Of a stretch of DNA of 64,000 bases, positions 35,691-46,880 are shown piece after piece. Position 1 is the first letter of the stretch. The number at the start of each line of letters is the position of its first letter. Position numbers and translations under genes: made by a program. The notes under the pieces are model-generated. The model saw only the letters and a list, made by a program, of their open reading frames with translations, was not told the DNA's origin and did not search any database. The stretch is taken from positions 5,952,001-6,016,000 of the forward strand of contig CP053154.1 in assembly GCA_014607495.2 (NCBI GenBank), given 5' to 3'. Source of the DNA: Carposina sasakii. Lineage: Eukaryota > Arthropoda > Insecta > Lepidoptera > Carposinidae.

Positions 35691-36601
35691 AGGATAGATA
35701 AATGGAAATCATGCTTTTGTCGTTTTAGGTTCGTTTTCACTAAAACTTTATCAAGATAAAGACAGCATCAACATTATTCTTCAGATCTGCCCTTTGGGAA
35801 AATACAGAAACGAATCTTTTCGGCCTTTTTGTAAAAAAAATGAAAATCCAATCACATAAACATCCAAAAGTTTAATCATACTAAATTCTTACACTAACGC
35901 AACTAAAATGTAACATCGGCCTTCTGCCTACGCACTCAGAGCCACCAAATTTTATTTGTTCAATAGTCATAAATGAAATTAAATCTTTTTTCATACTATA
36001 TTTATTTAAAAAAAAACTCAAAAGTCTCCACTAGTGACAACGTGATCAACTTATTACCTGGTGGAAAAAGGTAGGTCTGCGTGGGCGACGAGACTAACTT
36101 GGGTAGATCCAGGTACAAGTATTCAAGGTATTGAACTTCGGGACTTGACACATGCTTACGTCACGATCCAGCTATCCCTTTGTACTGAGTGGTATCATGT
36201 AGGTAAAGCATGCTGGGTCTATTATGTAGTGGGTAGTCAAATATCGAATGTAGCCAATTTGTGTTGTAGACCATCCAAGATCGACACAAGCTTTTGTATT
36301 TATTACCTTACATGAGTATTTAATTTCACCCGAGGGAAGAACATAATAACTAATCTAAATAATATTACCAGTTTATAACAAACCTTTTCTATTATAGATG
36401 GGACATTTAACCACAGGCCAATTCTATCTGGGTGGTGCATTTGTGTAGATAACAGGTAATCTCTGCCTATAGCGACCAGTCTGATATCCACAATCCGGTC
36501 TAACGAGACCAGACCTAAGCTGGTCAGCTTACACTATAAACTGTTATAATCTATTGCTTTATTTTTAGTATTAGTAGCTATAATATTGACATTTACATAT
36601 A
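35691..36601. other. Mostly unrecognised
   Basis: At about 35740-35810 AGACAGCATCAAC and TTTATT words recall one arm of the 50074 MITE. The 84-codon frame at 36061 has no known motif. Confidence 0.35.
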
Positions 36602-36782
36602 GGTAGGTACAGGGCCGGCCCGTCCATACGGCGAACGGAGCAGTCGCTCCAGGCGCCAAATCCTAGAGGGCGCCTAAATGGTTAAGATATAGGTATATTA
36701 TTATTAGGAGCAAACAGGAGAGTCGCCATAATTGGATCACGCTCCATTCGAAAATTTACTTAGGGCCGGCGCTGGGTAGGTA
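36602..36782. mobile_element. hAT-like MITE with perfect 8-bp target duplication
   Basis: The element at 36610-36774 (165 bases) has ends CAGGGCCGGCCCG and AGGGCCGGCGCTG. It is flanked on both sides by GGTAGGTA (36602-36609 and 36775-36782). GC-rich left half with GGCGCC words. Noncoding. Confidence 0.87.
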
Positions 36783-37559
36783 CATACATATAAACACGGC
36801 CGTGTTCCCGAATAGGTGTAGTCAGTATTGCATTGAATAAACAGTTACGTTTAGCATAGAGAGAACGGATAAAAATCATCAGTGACAAGTTGCTAGCTCA
36901 TCGCCTGAAAGAAGGCCCGCAGTCACATAAACGTTATAAACCTAAACAACTCAGGAATGTTCATACAATCTTGAAAAATAAACACCTGACATCCAGTGTC
37001 AAATTTTGTAGATGCATTATATTCATACTCGTAGCATTCGCCTTTTCTTACCCCTTTTCTTACAACCTGTATACCAACCTCGGTTTTGGAGTCAAAGGAT
37101 TTGGCTTTGCTACCTTTACTCGCATAGGCCGCTATGCTAATGAAGTAGTGTCCCAGCCCAGCTAGAGCGACAAAGCGTGCACCGACGCAGGCGCAGACGT
37201 AATTTAATACAATAACTCACCGCCTAAGGAGGTGGATGGTAAGGAGGTAATTCTTGGATGCAACGGACTAAAGTAGTTAGTGAGCTATAACTCAAAAGCC
37301 TGCCATAATAGATCAAAGTTAGCCGAAGCGGCTTACATGAAGCCAACAAAATAATAATAACCTTCATTGTTTTCATACAGAATTCGATTCTGAAAATCTA
37401 AAGTTCAGCGGCAAAACTGAGCTTGTTTGTACTTTGTAGTAACGTGCTCAGCGCCTGGTATATGAATATACTATTATCATTATCATATTATATTATCAGA
37501 TCAGTATATGTTTCTGCTTTCCAATCTAAGCAAAAGTTTCCATAATATACTGATATGCT
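36783..37559. other. Repeat fragments and unrecognised sequence
   Basis: 36845-36925 is a repeat B fragment (CAGTGACAAGTTGCTAGCTC). 36945-37075 is the right half of the 44752-type fold-back MITE (TTCATACAATCTTGAAAAATA ... CTTACAACCTGTA). The 91-codon frame at 36890 runs across both and is not a gene. Confidence 0.5.
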
Positions 37560-37700
37560 GATCTTCTTCTGTGAATCTCGACACATAAGAGTCGACTAAG
37601 GAACGTGGGCATTCTCTCCTTTCAGGCGATAAACTTGCAACTTGTCACAGATCATTTACACTATGGACTACTATATAGCTACCCTATCAGCAGCATCTTA
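37560..37700 (+). repeat. Repeat B copy, inverted orientation
   Basis: AAGAGTCGACTAAGGAACG, GGCATTCTCTCC, CAGGCGATAA and CAACTTGTCACAGATCATTT occur in the expected order. Confidence 0.68.
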
Positions 37701-37734
37701 CACTTCTACGTTCCGAATAGTATACGTATGTATA

Positions 37735-38035
37735 TATAGGTACATATAATCACGCCTTTATCCCTTACGGGTTAGGCAGAGCACCAAAGGCCGCTAGAAC
37801 CACACGGTGCCACTTCTGACCAATTTCGGGGGTATAGTTGAGATGTACATAAGAGTGACAGGTGGTCAGTCGACCTCTACTGACTAAGGAACTTGGGCAT
37901 TCTCTCCTTATAATAAAATTGGTTGTTTATTATATTTTCAGGCGATAAGTCCACTTGCAACTCAGGGCCACCATTCTTAAAAGATGGCAAATGGCCAAAA
38001 ATACCTAACTCTCATGTCACAGATCATTACTCTAA
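37735..38035. repeat. Repeat A/repeat B chimera with foreign blocks
   Basis: Repeat A (ATAATCACGCCTTTATCCC ... GTGACAGGTGGTCAG) runs into repeat B (CTGACTAAGGAACTTGGGC) across a shared CTCTACTGACT-like word at about 37880. Within the repeat B part, two unrelated blocks split it: 37909-37938 and about 37965-38015. Confidence 0.6.
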
Positions 38036-38439
38036 TCTCTCTCGTCTATTCATATTATGTCATACAAAGATTTATATTTAATTGTAAAAATAATAATAAG
38101 CTATTTGGTTGTTTGAGTTTGAACGAGTCTGTACCAGAAAGAAATGTTCGATATGGTAAATTTCTAGATGGATGTGATTAGAATCATCTTAACAATTCTG
38201 CCGGGCCACAAGCTTCTTCAAATATAGCCACTACCTTGCTATCTCAGAAAAACAGCCAGGTCAACTCTACAGAACTAATTTAGTACGGTGTTATTCTAAA
38301 ATCGAAATAAGATCTTCGGCATTTTTGATGTTTCGCAATTCACTTATTTACGGACCTATGATTGGCCGCCTTGTACGTTCCGAGGAAAACCTCAGTCGAT
38401 AACATCCGATAATGGAATACATGTAATGAGTTATGTATG

Positions 38440-38890
38440 ATAGCTATAGGTACATATAATCTGAACGCTCCACGAAGCATCACCTGCCTTTATCCCTTAC
38501 GGGTTACTTGGCAGAGCTATCTTAAATTCAGGGATCCCGATAGAACGGACACACTTCTGTGGTGCAGACACCACTTCTGACCAATTTCTGGAGGGAAAGG
38601 CTACCCTTCAACAAAAAATAGTTGAGATTGTTCTTGTGAAAGACAATAATACTTCGCCAGCCCTTAGGAATAATTTACCCAGGCGTACTCGAGTAGCAGA
38701 GTGACAGGTGGTCATCTTTGCATTCTACCCATAACCTCATCCTTCAAAGCCTGTCTACGCTTCAGGAAGCTGGCAACAGCGCACCCTCTTGTTACCTCTA
38801 CTACAGTCCACTTGTACTGTATGTCCGGAAAGAGAAGCAGCTGTAGTATTATAACTTTTATTTTACTCCCAGAGCAGTATAGAAGAATCC
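38440..38890 (-). repeat. Repeat A copy interrupted by at least five unrelated blocks
   Basis: Repeat A words appear in the right order (TACATATAATC, CCTTTATCCCTTACGGGTTA, GCAGAGC, CCACTTCTGACCAATTTC, TAGTTGAGAT, GTGACAGGTGGTCA, GGAAAGAGAAGCAGCTGTAG, ACTCCCAGAGCAGTATAGAA). They are separated by sequence absent from the other copies, for example 38461-38486, 38593-38620, 38631-38697 and 38715-38795. The 120- and 90-codon frames here fall in this mosaic. Confidence 0.6.
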
Positions 38891-40084
38891 AAATAATATA
38901 CTTACGGGAAAATGTCCATCGTCCGATAACCTTCCATAACGTCAATACCGATAACTCAGTCCTTCGGCTGGTCACGTCGGACAATCGATATTTGGCGTCA
39001 AGTACAGTTAGTTATAGATTCGGCATTGTCTCGTCTTGGCATTCGGTAGCCGGAGGCGCGTGAGTGGAATACCTATATCAAGCGATTCGTGTGAACTGCC
39101 AGTGAAGTAATCGATTTTTAACTATAGGCTTTTGGATGCCGTCCACCGTAGGTATTATTATTGGTACTTAATGCTATTTCTACCTTCTAAATATTAGGTA
39201 TACTCAGACTACTAAGAAACTCGGGCATTCTTTCGGGCGAGAATCTAGCAACTTGTTACTGACCATCTACATCTGTCCCCGCCCCCTGATTACGTAAAAG
39301 CAATAGCAAAGCCGATGCCGCGCGATCGCGATAATTGAGAGTGTGTGCGTGCGAGCAACGAGCGCTTGGCGTCCTCTCGCGCGCCCTCACCTCGCACCGC
39401 GCACTCACACGGGAGCGGATATGCTAAACGTGTCTCTGAGATTTTCTTTAAAAACCTGCAGTTCTAGCTACCCCGTTTCGGGAATACATACATCCGTGGG
39501 TCTATGTATGTACCTACGAGTATATGTATGTAAGTATTCGCCTTGCCTAGCTTGTGAGAGATTTATTCTTGTTGACCATCACAGGAAAGCATGATCGATC
39601 CCTATTCAGTATGGCGTATGTCCGTAACTTCGCCCGCCTGATCTATAGGCATATCTGTTATGCTGATGAATCCTATTATTAATGTGAAAGAGAATTTTAG
39701 ATGAGAATCTGCAGGCCCCCTTATAGCATTTTGCATTTGCTCGTCATTATCATAGTGGCGAAACGAATGACAACAATAAATATTATCCCCAATAGCATGG
39801 AAAATTCTGGAAATTGAAATTTTGCTTTTTGATCCCAACAACATTGAATTTTGATTTGCTAGTTGTTTGTTACTGAAATCTACATTTTGATTGTTGAATA
39901 GAAAACAGGCATTTTCTTGTATCTAAAAAATATTCTGTTTCTTGCTACAGCTGCATGTTATCGTTTTTTCATGAGAGGAAAAGTTGCGATTTTTCCAAAT
40001 TTATCATATTTTTGAGTAGACAAACTCTTACTAGAAAATTTACAATTTTAAAATAGTGAATATTTTAAAAATTAAATTTTAAAT
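38891..40084. other. Mixed: GC-rich block, repeat B fragment, otherwise unrecognised
   Basis: A repeat B fragment lies at 39205-39275. A CpG-rich block at 39285-39425 (CGCGCGATCGCGATAATTG, CTCTCGCGCGCCCTCACCTC) could be a promoter or exon; its 83-codon frame has no known motif. The 24-base word of 1836-1859 recurs at 39287. Confidence 0.4.
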
Positions 40085-40370
40085 TTCTTCTATTCTGCTT
40101 TGGGAGTGAAAAAAAATTGTATAATACTACAGCTGCTTCTCTTCGTATAATACTACGGCATACTGTAGGTACATGTCAGTAGATGGACAAGAGGGTCTTG
40201 GTGTTTTGTAGGCGATGGGCTGACCACCTGTCACTACTAACCGAACTTGTACATCTTAACTATACCCTCAAAATTGGTCAGAAGTGGTACCATGTGGTTC
40301 TATCGGCCCTTGATGCTCTGCCTACCCCATAAGGGGTAAAGGCGTGATTATATGTATGTATGTATGAATA
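40085..40370 (+). repeat. Repeat A, near full length, inverted copy
   Basis: Co-linear with the reverse complement of 4443-4712, ending in a TATGTATGTATGTATGA tail (about 40349-40366). A local duplication of TATAATACTAC near 40120-40148 is specific to this copy. Confidence 0.68.
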
Positions 40371-40829
40371 TTTTTATATTGTCACACTATGATACACGTG
40401 ACTTTTCTTTTCTATCCTGGTCGAAAAAGTTTTCGTAGAATATAAGGTCAACGCTCTCATATTTTTGTGAAATAAAAACTCAACAAAATGGCAAAACGGT
40501 GAATGAACTGCGGCGTTATAAAAGTAAGGATATAATTTCGTTTTTATTGTAATTGGAGATAAAAAGATATCTTAATTGTTACCTTCCTCAGTAAAACTTA
40601 TAACAAAAAGATTACTTGCTTTAACATTCTTCTGATTATCATGAGATATCGACCATATTTTTATGAATAAAAAGACATTTCGACGTAACGACGAAATAAC
40701 AATAATATGATTAATCAACAACTCTGCTTAATAACATTCTAATAATCATGTTACTATCGCTTGTAGTTTTACAACCTCGACCTTTGTTTCATTTTACAAA
40801 CTATTTCTGAAGTTTTAACAATACTAGAC
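40371..40829. other. Nothing recognised
   Basis: A+T-rich, no supported feature. Confidence 0.45.
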
Positions 40830-40994
40830 AAGGTCTTGTGTTAAGCAACGAAACGTCGGAAACATCGATATTCATCATATCAATGATGGCACCTACCGGG
40901 ATTCGAACCCAGGACCTATGGTGTCGCAGCCAGGGTCACTATCTACTACATCAATCGGCCGTCGAATGAATGATTGAATGATTTCAAGATGTAA
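40830..40994 (-). mobile_element. tRNA-derived SINE, copy 1 (internally deleted)
   Basis: On the minus strand the tRNA-like part reads GCCGATTGATGTAGTAG ... GGTCCTGGGTTCGAATCCCGG, with a strong box B (GGTTCGAATCC). The tail region keeps AAGACCTT but lacks about 50 bases present in copy 2. It is followed about 0.8 kb later by a second copy in the same orientation. Confidence 0.78.
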
Positions 40995-41813
40995 TAATTT
41001 TTTTAAAACGAAAAACCGACTTCCTCCCAAAACTCGAGCTTACTAAAGTAAAATTTAACTAAAGGGCAAATATATATTGCGTTAAGCCGTGTACGAAGTT
41101 TAAGAGGCATAATATTGTCAGATTTATATAATTTTTATATAAAATAGGCCACATGACAAAAGAGAAAAAAGACTAGGCTTCGAAACTTTACGATTAATGA
41201 TGACCTCCGACCAATTTCGGTATGGCGACCACTTCTACTCCTAGATATTACTAAGTTGGCGTTCATGCGCTCGGAGATGGCTTATATTTACATAGCCAAT
41301 CTTCGCCCTCAGTGCGCCATTATTGTATTATAGATAATGGCAGCAAGAGGACGAGTTTTTAGTTCAACGTTTAGTCTTAAGGCTGCTCCTACTCGTGTAC
41401 TTGCAATCCTGATAAAACTTCCCATTTAGATGGATCTATATTGATTCTACATAATCAGTTCGTTTCCGCTTGCCCTCCTCCAGTTCAGAAAAGAAGAGAG
41501 CTTATGTACTTTGTTTCATTTCGCAACTTTTCTGTTCTCCGGAGAGTGGAATGAAGTTTGACTTAGCCACTACGACAACAACTTTTACAAGGTACTCTTT
41601 TTTCATTCATCCCTATTATCCGTCATCTCGTTATTCTCATTTCTACCTCTTTCTCTATAACCATCTTACTTCGGACACTTAACGCAACATATAATAGACT
41701 TTATCTTCATAAATTGTGATTGATAGGGGGATGTTATATATGATTATCACAATATCACATCACACTTCACATCACATTAACTTAGTCCCACATTAAGATC
41801 CATAAGGTCTTGT
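40995..41813. other. Mostly unrecognised
   Basis: At 41003-41030 a fragment with AAAACGAAAAACCGACTTCC resembles an end of the 61389 repeat. The 70-codon frame at 41470 has no motif. Confidence 0.4.
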
Positions 41814-42015
41814 GTCGTGGGTACTAAGCAACGGTATATAAATACATAGATAAGTATAGAAACATCCATGACTCGGAAACAAACATCGATATTCATCATA
41901 TCAATGATGGCACCTACCGGGATTCGAACCCAGGACCTATGGTGTCGCAGCCAGGGTCACTATCTACTACACCAATCGGCCGTCGAATGAATAATTGAAT
42001 GATTTCAAGATGTAA
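41814..42015 (-). mobile_element. tRNA-derived SINE, copy 2
   Basis: Nearly identical to copy 1 over the tRNA-like part and its upstream flank (TTTCAAGATGTAA side), and longer in the body. It has the same box A/B pattern. Not a functional tRNA gene, since the extra flanks are shared between copies. Confidence 0.8.
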
Positions 42016-43509
42016 AATATATCTATAATACTCCGCTTTTCTTTCCAGGCTAGAGGATTAAATCCTTAAAAATTTGAAAAAACCCAAATTTCTTTTTTAT
42101 AGAAACTTTTTAGATGTCATCGAATTTTCTGTAGACTATATTTATGCCTTACGTAGATACGTATATCTTAAATATGTATATCCTTACTATAATATATCCT
42201 AACTTTTAAAATAATGGGCAGATGGTACGAACTATGTAGCATAGGTACATTTATTTTTCTTCCAGTGAAACAACAAATTTTATTGTACCCATGTGTTCGA
42301 AAAAAGCATGACGATCTGTAATCTCGATAAATCAATTTTATTAAGCGCAATATGTCCTGTATATTTATGAGTAAATACTCGAAGGCCGCCATTGTATTGT
42401 TCCAAATACGAGAATTAATATTTAACGTGTCAAAAAATCTCTTGAGCGCTCATGCTTCTAGAAACGAGACTACTAATTTAAATCTAATAATAATTATGTA
42501 TCTAAGGCAATCTAAGTCTCCTGAAAGGACAATGGGTAGCCTTGTATGACAAGTGTCTCTTGTCGATTGGAAGTGCAGTTCGCATCATCCCGCTATGTAT
42601 GAAGATAACTAAAGATAGTTAGTGCCAATGTTTCAAGTTTTTCCACCTTGCCAGCTGGCTGTTGGGAAAATGACGTTTTTTTAAAGTGATAGATTTTTTT
42701 GGTCATAGGTAATATACATTTATTCATACCTCTTTCACATTGAAAGGCTTGTTTAGAAAGATTGGGTTAAAAACGTGCGGAAGAACACAGGTGACTAAAG
42801 TATCTGAATTTTTATAGTATGAAAACATAGTGTAGGTACCTTTCACGTGGCGCAAACACACGTAATATATTATATTGTTTATTGAATTACAAATTAACTT
42901 AATTCTATATTCTAGCTAAACGTGACTACATATTATGCATGCACTAAATTAGTTCTATAGATTTTTAATTTTAAATCATATAACGGTTTTTTTGTATTTG
43001 CTATTTATTTATTTGCGGAATAGCGTATTTATTATGAAACGACATTGGGTTAATTCCAGTCGACCCAGATCCCTGAATAATTAATATTTATGGGACTATG
43101 AAATATTCAAATGCAATAAAAACTTGAAAGTGAATGCTTACAATAATTCTGTCTACATTCCATGTACCTAGACTTCAAGAATATACATAGAAATTGAACA
43201 ATAATAAATTAGAAAATAATTTGATGTGATGTTATGATTACTGCAGTGTACAAAATAGTTGTACCTAATGGTGACAGTTTGTTATCACAGAAATTGTTTA
43301 AACATTGGAATTTACGATACTTAATTATCGAGTAAAGTAGTAAGCAAGTAGTAACTGTTTTTGAGTCAGACCGCTCAAAAATGTATCGAAAATTTTATAT
43401 GTAACTATTCTGCAGCTATACGCAGTCGCTATTTAATATCTTGTATTGCAAATATATCCAGATAGAAAAAAAGCTACGAACCTACATGTGTACGCTTTGG
43501 ATCAGTCGT
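42016..43509. other. A+T-rich, nothing recognised
   Basis: Small frames at 42168-42549 have no known motif. No repeat copy recognised. Confidence 0.45.
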
Positions 43510-43780
43510 ATAGATTTCTTTCTTTCTTTTTCAGCCTATTGCAGTCCACTGCTGGACGTAGGCCTCCCTCAGGGTATGCCACAAGGCTACTGCCACAGGG
43601 GGTTTTACCCATAGTCACCACACTGGGCAGACGGTTGGTGACCGCAGTGTGATTTTCTGACTATGTTGTCAGTGCGGGAGGTGCTGCTGCCCACCTCCCG
43701 GAAACCCTTAATCGCCTCTTACGATACCCACGGGCAAGTAGGGGTGGTACAAACTCTACTCTGCCGGCACCACGCGGCTA
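43510..43780 (-). repeat. Repeat C copy
   Basis: Begins on the plus strand with TTTCTTTCTTTCTTTTTCAG, the complement of a (GAAA)n tail, then GCAGTCCACTGCTGGACGTA. It ends at GCCGGCACCACGCGGCT. Frames at 43446-43890 are artefacts of this GC-rich unit. Confidence 0.75.
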
Positions 43781-43947
43781 ATAGCCTATATACATGCCTA
43801 TATATTATAAATTATTACAAAGAAAAAACCACACGAGGCACTGAACATGCTCCTGTGTCAACTAGGTCAGTGTCGAACGTCCTATGGTAATTTTTTTATA
43901 TGACGTTGTATGTCTGGAAACCCTAGTTATGCTAGGCATATCAATTA

Positions 43948-44613
43948 CTAGTGGACGCCCGCGACTCTTTACGCGTGGACTGCAGAAAAAACAAAGTGTC
44001 GAAATTATCCGAGATAAAAATAATTTCCCGGGATAAAAAGTAGCCTATGTGTTATTCTGATATGTAAGCTATATTATTATGAAGTTTCATCGAAATCCAT
44101 TCAGTAGTTTTTGCGTGAAGAAGTAACAAACATACACACTCACACAGTCACAAACTCACAAAGTTTCGCCTTTATAATAGAGATTCCGAGATATCCAGTA
44201 ACTATCCGGAATCCGGCCTATCCGGCCTTGTTTTCACTATCCGGCCGGATACCGAATAGTAAAATTTAAAAAATCTCATAATTTTACAGAAGGCAAATCA
44301 TATCACAATAGATTATGGACACCGTTTATTTTTATAACTGCACGTCCAACATGTTTTATTTATATTTATCATGTATTATTAATTAGTTTAGTTAAAAATT
44401 AAATATAATTAAAAATAAATAAATTTAAAATACCCGAACGCATCCGAATAATTCTGATCCTGTTCGCCGCGCCTATATTTAAATCAAAATGATCGCGTCA
44501 TGTAAGGCGATAAAGAGCTCGGCGCTCCGGCCTCGTAGCTTGCAGAATATTTGGTATCCGGTATCCGGCCAAACCACTATCCGTTTCATCTCTACTTTAT
44601 AATATTAGTAGGA
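43948..44613 (-). mobile_element. Lep1 Helitron carrying a hAT-like insert
   Basis: The 3' CTAG lies at 43948. The 5' end (complement of GTAGGA|T) is at 44613, with the halves split at TTTATAAT. Removing 44178-44594 and one duplication restores the usual 5' end CTTTATAATATTAGTAGGA. The Helitron is therefore the older insertion. Confidence 0.85.
44178..44594. mobile_element. hAT-like MITE nested in a Helitron (417 bases)
   Basis: Ends TAGAGATTCCGAG and TTTCATCTCTA, with perfect 8-bp flanks CTTTATAA at 44170-44177 and 44595-44602. The inner region is full of TATCCGG/CCGGATA words near both ends and A+T-rich in the middle. Noncoding. Confidence 0.85.
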
Positions 44614-44751
44614 TGGTTCCTGGCACCATGGCGTATTCTGAATAAATAAATTATTATGTATTTTTAAATAATTTACGTAAGAACTCTTACAGTGCTAAGT
44701 AAGAACTTAGAATAGGAGTACATTAGTATCACGGTAAGGTCCGTTTTATAC

Positions 44752-45010
44752 AGGGTGTAACAAAAAGGGTATGTTAAGCGAAAAGCTATATGAACAGCCC
44801 ACTGTAGAGAACCTATCCATAAAATTTGAGACCCGAAATCACATGTTTATTTTTCCGGATAGTATGGAGAATTTTTAAATATCTCAGGAATTTTCATACA
44901 ATCTTGAAAAATAAAAATGTGATTTCGAGTCTTAAATTTTGTAGATAGGTTCTCTATAGTGGGCTATTTACATAGCTTTTCGCTTAACATACCCTTTTTG
45001 TTACACCCTG
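44752..45010. mobile_element. TA-flanked fold-back MITE, family 3, copy 1 (259 bases)
   Basis: The whole element is a long inverted repeat: left CAGGGTGTAACAAAAAGGGT, right CCCTTTTTGTTACACCCTG, and the match continues through the TTAAGCGAAAAGC and GGTTCTCTA stretches. TA flanks both sides. Noncoding. Confidence 0.9.
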
Positions 45011-45249
45011 TATAATAACTCGTACTGTGCGTAATTTCGAAACTAAAATTTGTTATAAGTATACATAATAGATAATGAAGTCACGTTTTTTTTGGTGAAA
45101 CGCACTCTAGTCTCCTGTATACGATATTATAATTTTGTTATGATGCCACTATCGATTTTTTAATTGAATTTCTTAGGGATTTGACTGCTTTTTTAGTGAA
45201 ATATATACACCAAATCGTGTATAACTCCATATTTAAACTTAGGCGTATA

Positions 45250-45509
45250 CAGGATGTAACAGAAAGGGTATGTTAAGCGAAAAGCTGTATAAATAGCCCA
45301 CTATAGAGAACCTATTCCCAAAATTTGAGACTCGAAATCACATTTTTAATTTTCAAGATTGTATGAAAATTCCTGAGATATTTAAAAATTCTCCATACAA
45401 TCAGGAAAAATAAACATGTGATTTCGGATCTCAAATTTTGTGGATAGGTTCTCTATAGTGGGCTATTTACATAGCTTTTCGCTTAACATACCCTTTTTGT
45501 TACACCCTG
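45250..45509. mobile_element. TA-flanked fold-back MITE, family 3, copy 2 (260 bases)
   Basis: Same family as copy 1, 239 bases away, starting CAGGATGTAACAGAAAGGG and ending at CACCCTG with TA on both sides. The full-length inverted repeat is preserved. Confidence 0.9.
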
Positions 45510-45604
45510 TAGATGCCTTCGATTCTATGGGCCTCAATTTTTACATTAATCGTTTTGTGGGGATGTTTGTAAACATTGCACTAAAATATTTACGGAATAT
45601 CTGG

Positions 45605-45698
45605 ACTATAAGTCAAGTACCTATAAGTAGTAAGTTTATAATTAGTAATTTTGATATTCCATACATAACTTACTACTTCTAGGTACTTGACTTATAGT
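45605..45698. repeat. 32-bp near-perfect hairpin, 30-base loop
   Basis: Arms 45605-45636 and 45667-45698 are complementary at 31 of 32 positions (outer ACTATAAGTCAAGTACCTA). No flanking duplication was seen. The 80-codon frame crossing it is not a gene. Confidence 0.88.
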
Positions 45699-45739
45699 TA
45701 ACTTAACACCTACGTAAGTACCTAAGCATGCTTAGTAAG

Positions 45740-46880
45740 CATGTTTATTTATATGATTCAACAGAAAAGTTCTGCGACAAAGAAATTTGTTAAAACAATG
45801 TATTCACTCGATATAACTAAGTTAGGTAAGAAATAATGGTCAAAAGCTTCCGTACAGTACAATGAGTTAACAAAATTCTTTTGGGCAAAATCACGTCACT
45901 GGTTCAAATTACAAAAATGTACTGAGAACTAATTGGACATGCAACATTAAATTCTTTTTTTTTCTTGCAACAAACAGAAGGCATTTCGGTTTCAACGTAC
46001 GGTTACGTCAAGGTTTTCGAAACAATGAAACCAATACTAAAAACCCTAAACATCCCTAACTTTCGCTTTAACAATACTTTCCATTTCTAAGGGCGTTTGG
46101 TTATTTTCAGTAGAAATGTTATTCTTTTGTGTCAATTGCTCGAGTTCCTAATAAATGTTTTGTTTAAACTAGAACGTGGCATAAAGTTTTTTTTTCACAG
46201 TTACTTTTATTGAAGCTATAATAATTCTTGTAAATAACAGTATCCACATACTTTTGTAGCAATATAATAAGAGAATATTCAGAGCCATGATGTGTCGAAA
46301 ATTTTATTTGGTTTTCAATTTTAATTTCACTGATATTTCCTATAAGCTAATCTCGTCTTCTAATCCATTTGCGTGGACTACAGAAAAATCCTAGTAAGTA
46401 TAATTAATATAAATTATGTTAAACTACTTGCGACCCAGTTTGTCCTAAATAGGTTTATGTGCGCTTAATGTCTGTGTGAAAGATACAAAGATTACCTAAT
46501 TGTCTATCCCATAGAACCGTCTTCAAACAACATAGTTACAATACCAGATAACACTAAATGAATTCTACTCTGTCAAATGACATACTTAAAATTCCTAAAA
46601 CAGAAGTGTGAATTAAGCATTCAAATATTGTGGGCCCCTGGCAAGGCTATTCAGCATGCTATACACATCTCTCTCTCTAGCTTATGGGGGAAATGGTGAA
46701 AGGTAAGAGATAGGTGGTGGCGTAAGTTGGTCAAAGTGAAATGACCGCTGCTGACCACATTCGCGATTGCGTCATCGAAATATTCGAAGCAGGAATTCAG
46801 AGTTTATATCCGATGATCATCAATAAAGTAGGGTTATGGGGTTTATTTATTTTTGTTATGCCTTGCACAATGATTTGGTA
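45740..46880. other. A+T-rich, with one Helitron-end fragment
   Basis: About 46355-46385 (TTGCGTGGACTACAGAAAAA) is a decayed Helitron 3' region. Otherwise nothing supported. Confidence 0.42.

Noticed and set aside
38701..39063. 120-codon plus frame and opposite 90-codon frame
   Set aside because: Both run across the repeat A mosaic; neither shows a domain, and double-strand openness argues against a gene.
44178..44594. Independent intergenic repeat between two Helitron pieces
   Set aside because: The perfect CTTTATAA duplication and the restored Helitron end show that it is one Helitron with an insert, not two partial Helitrons.
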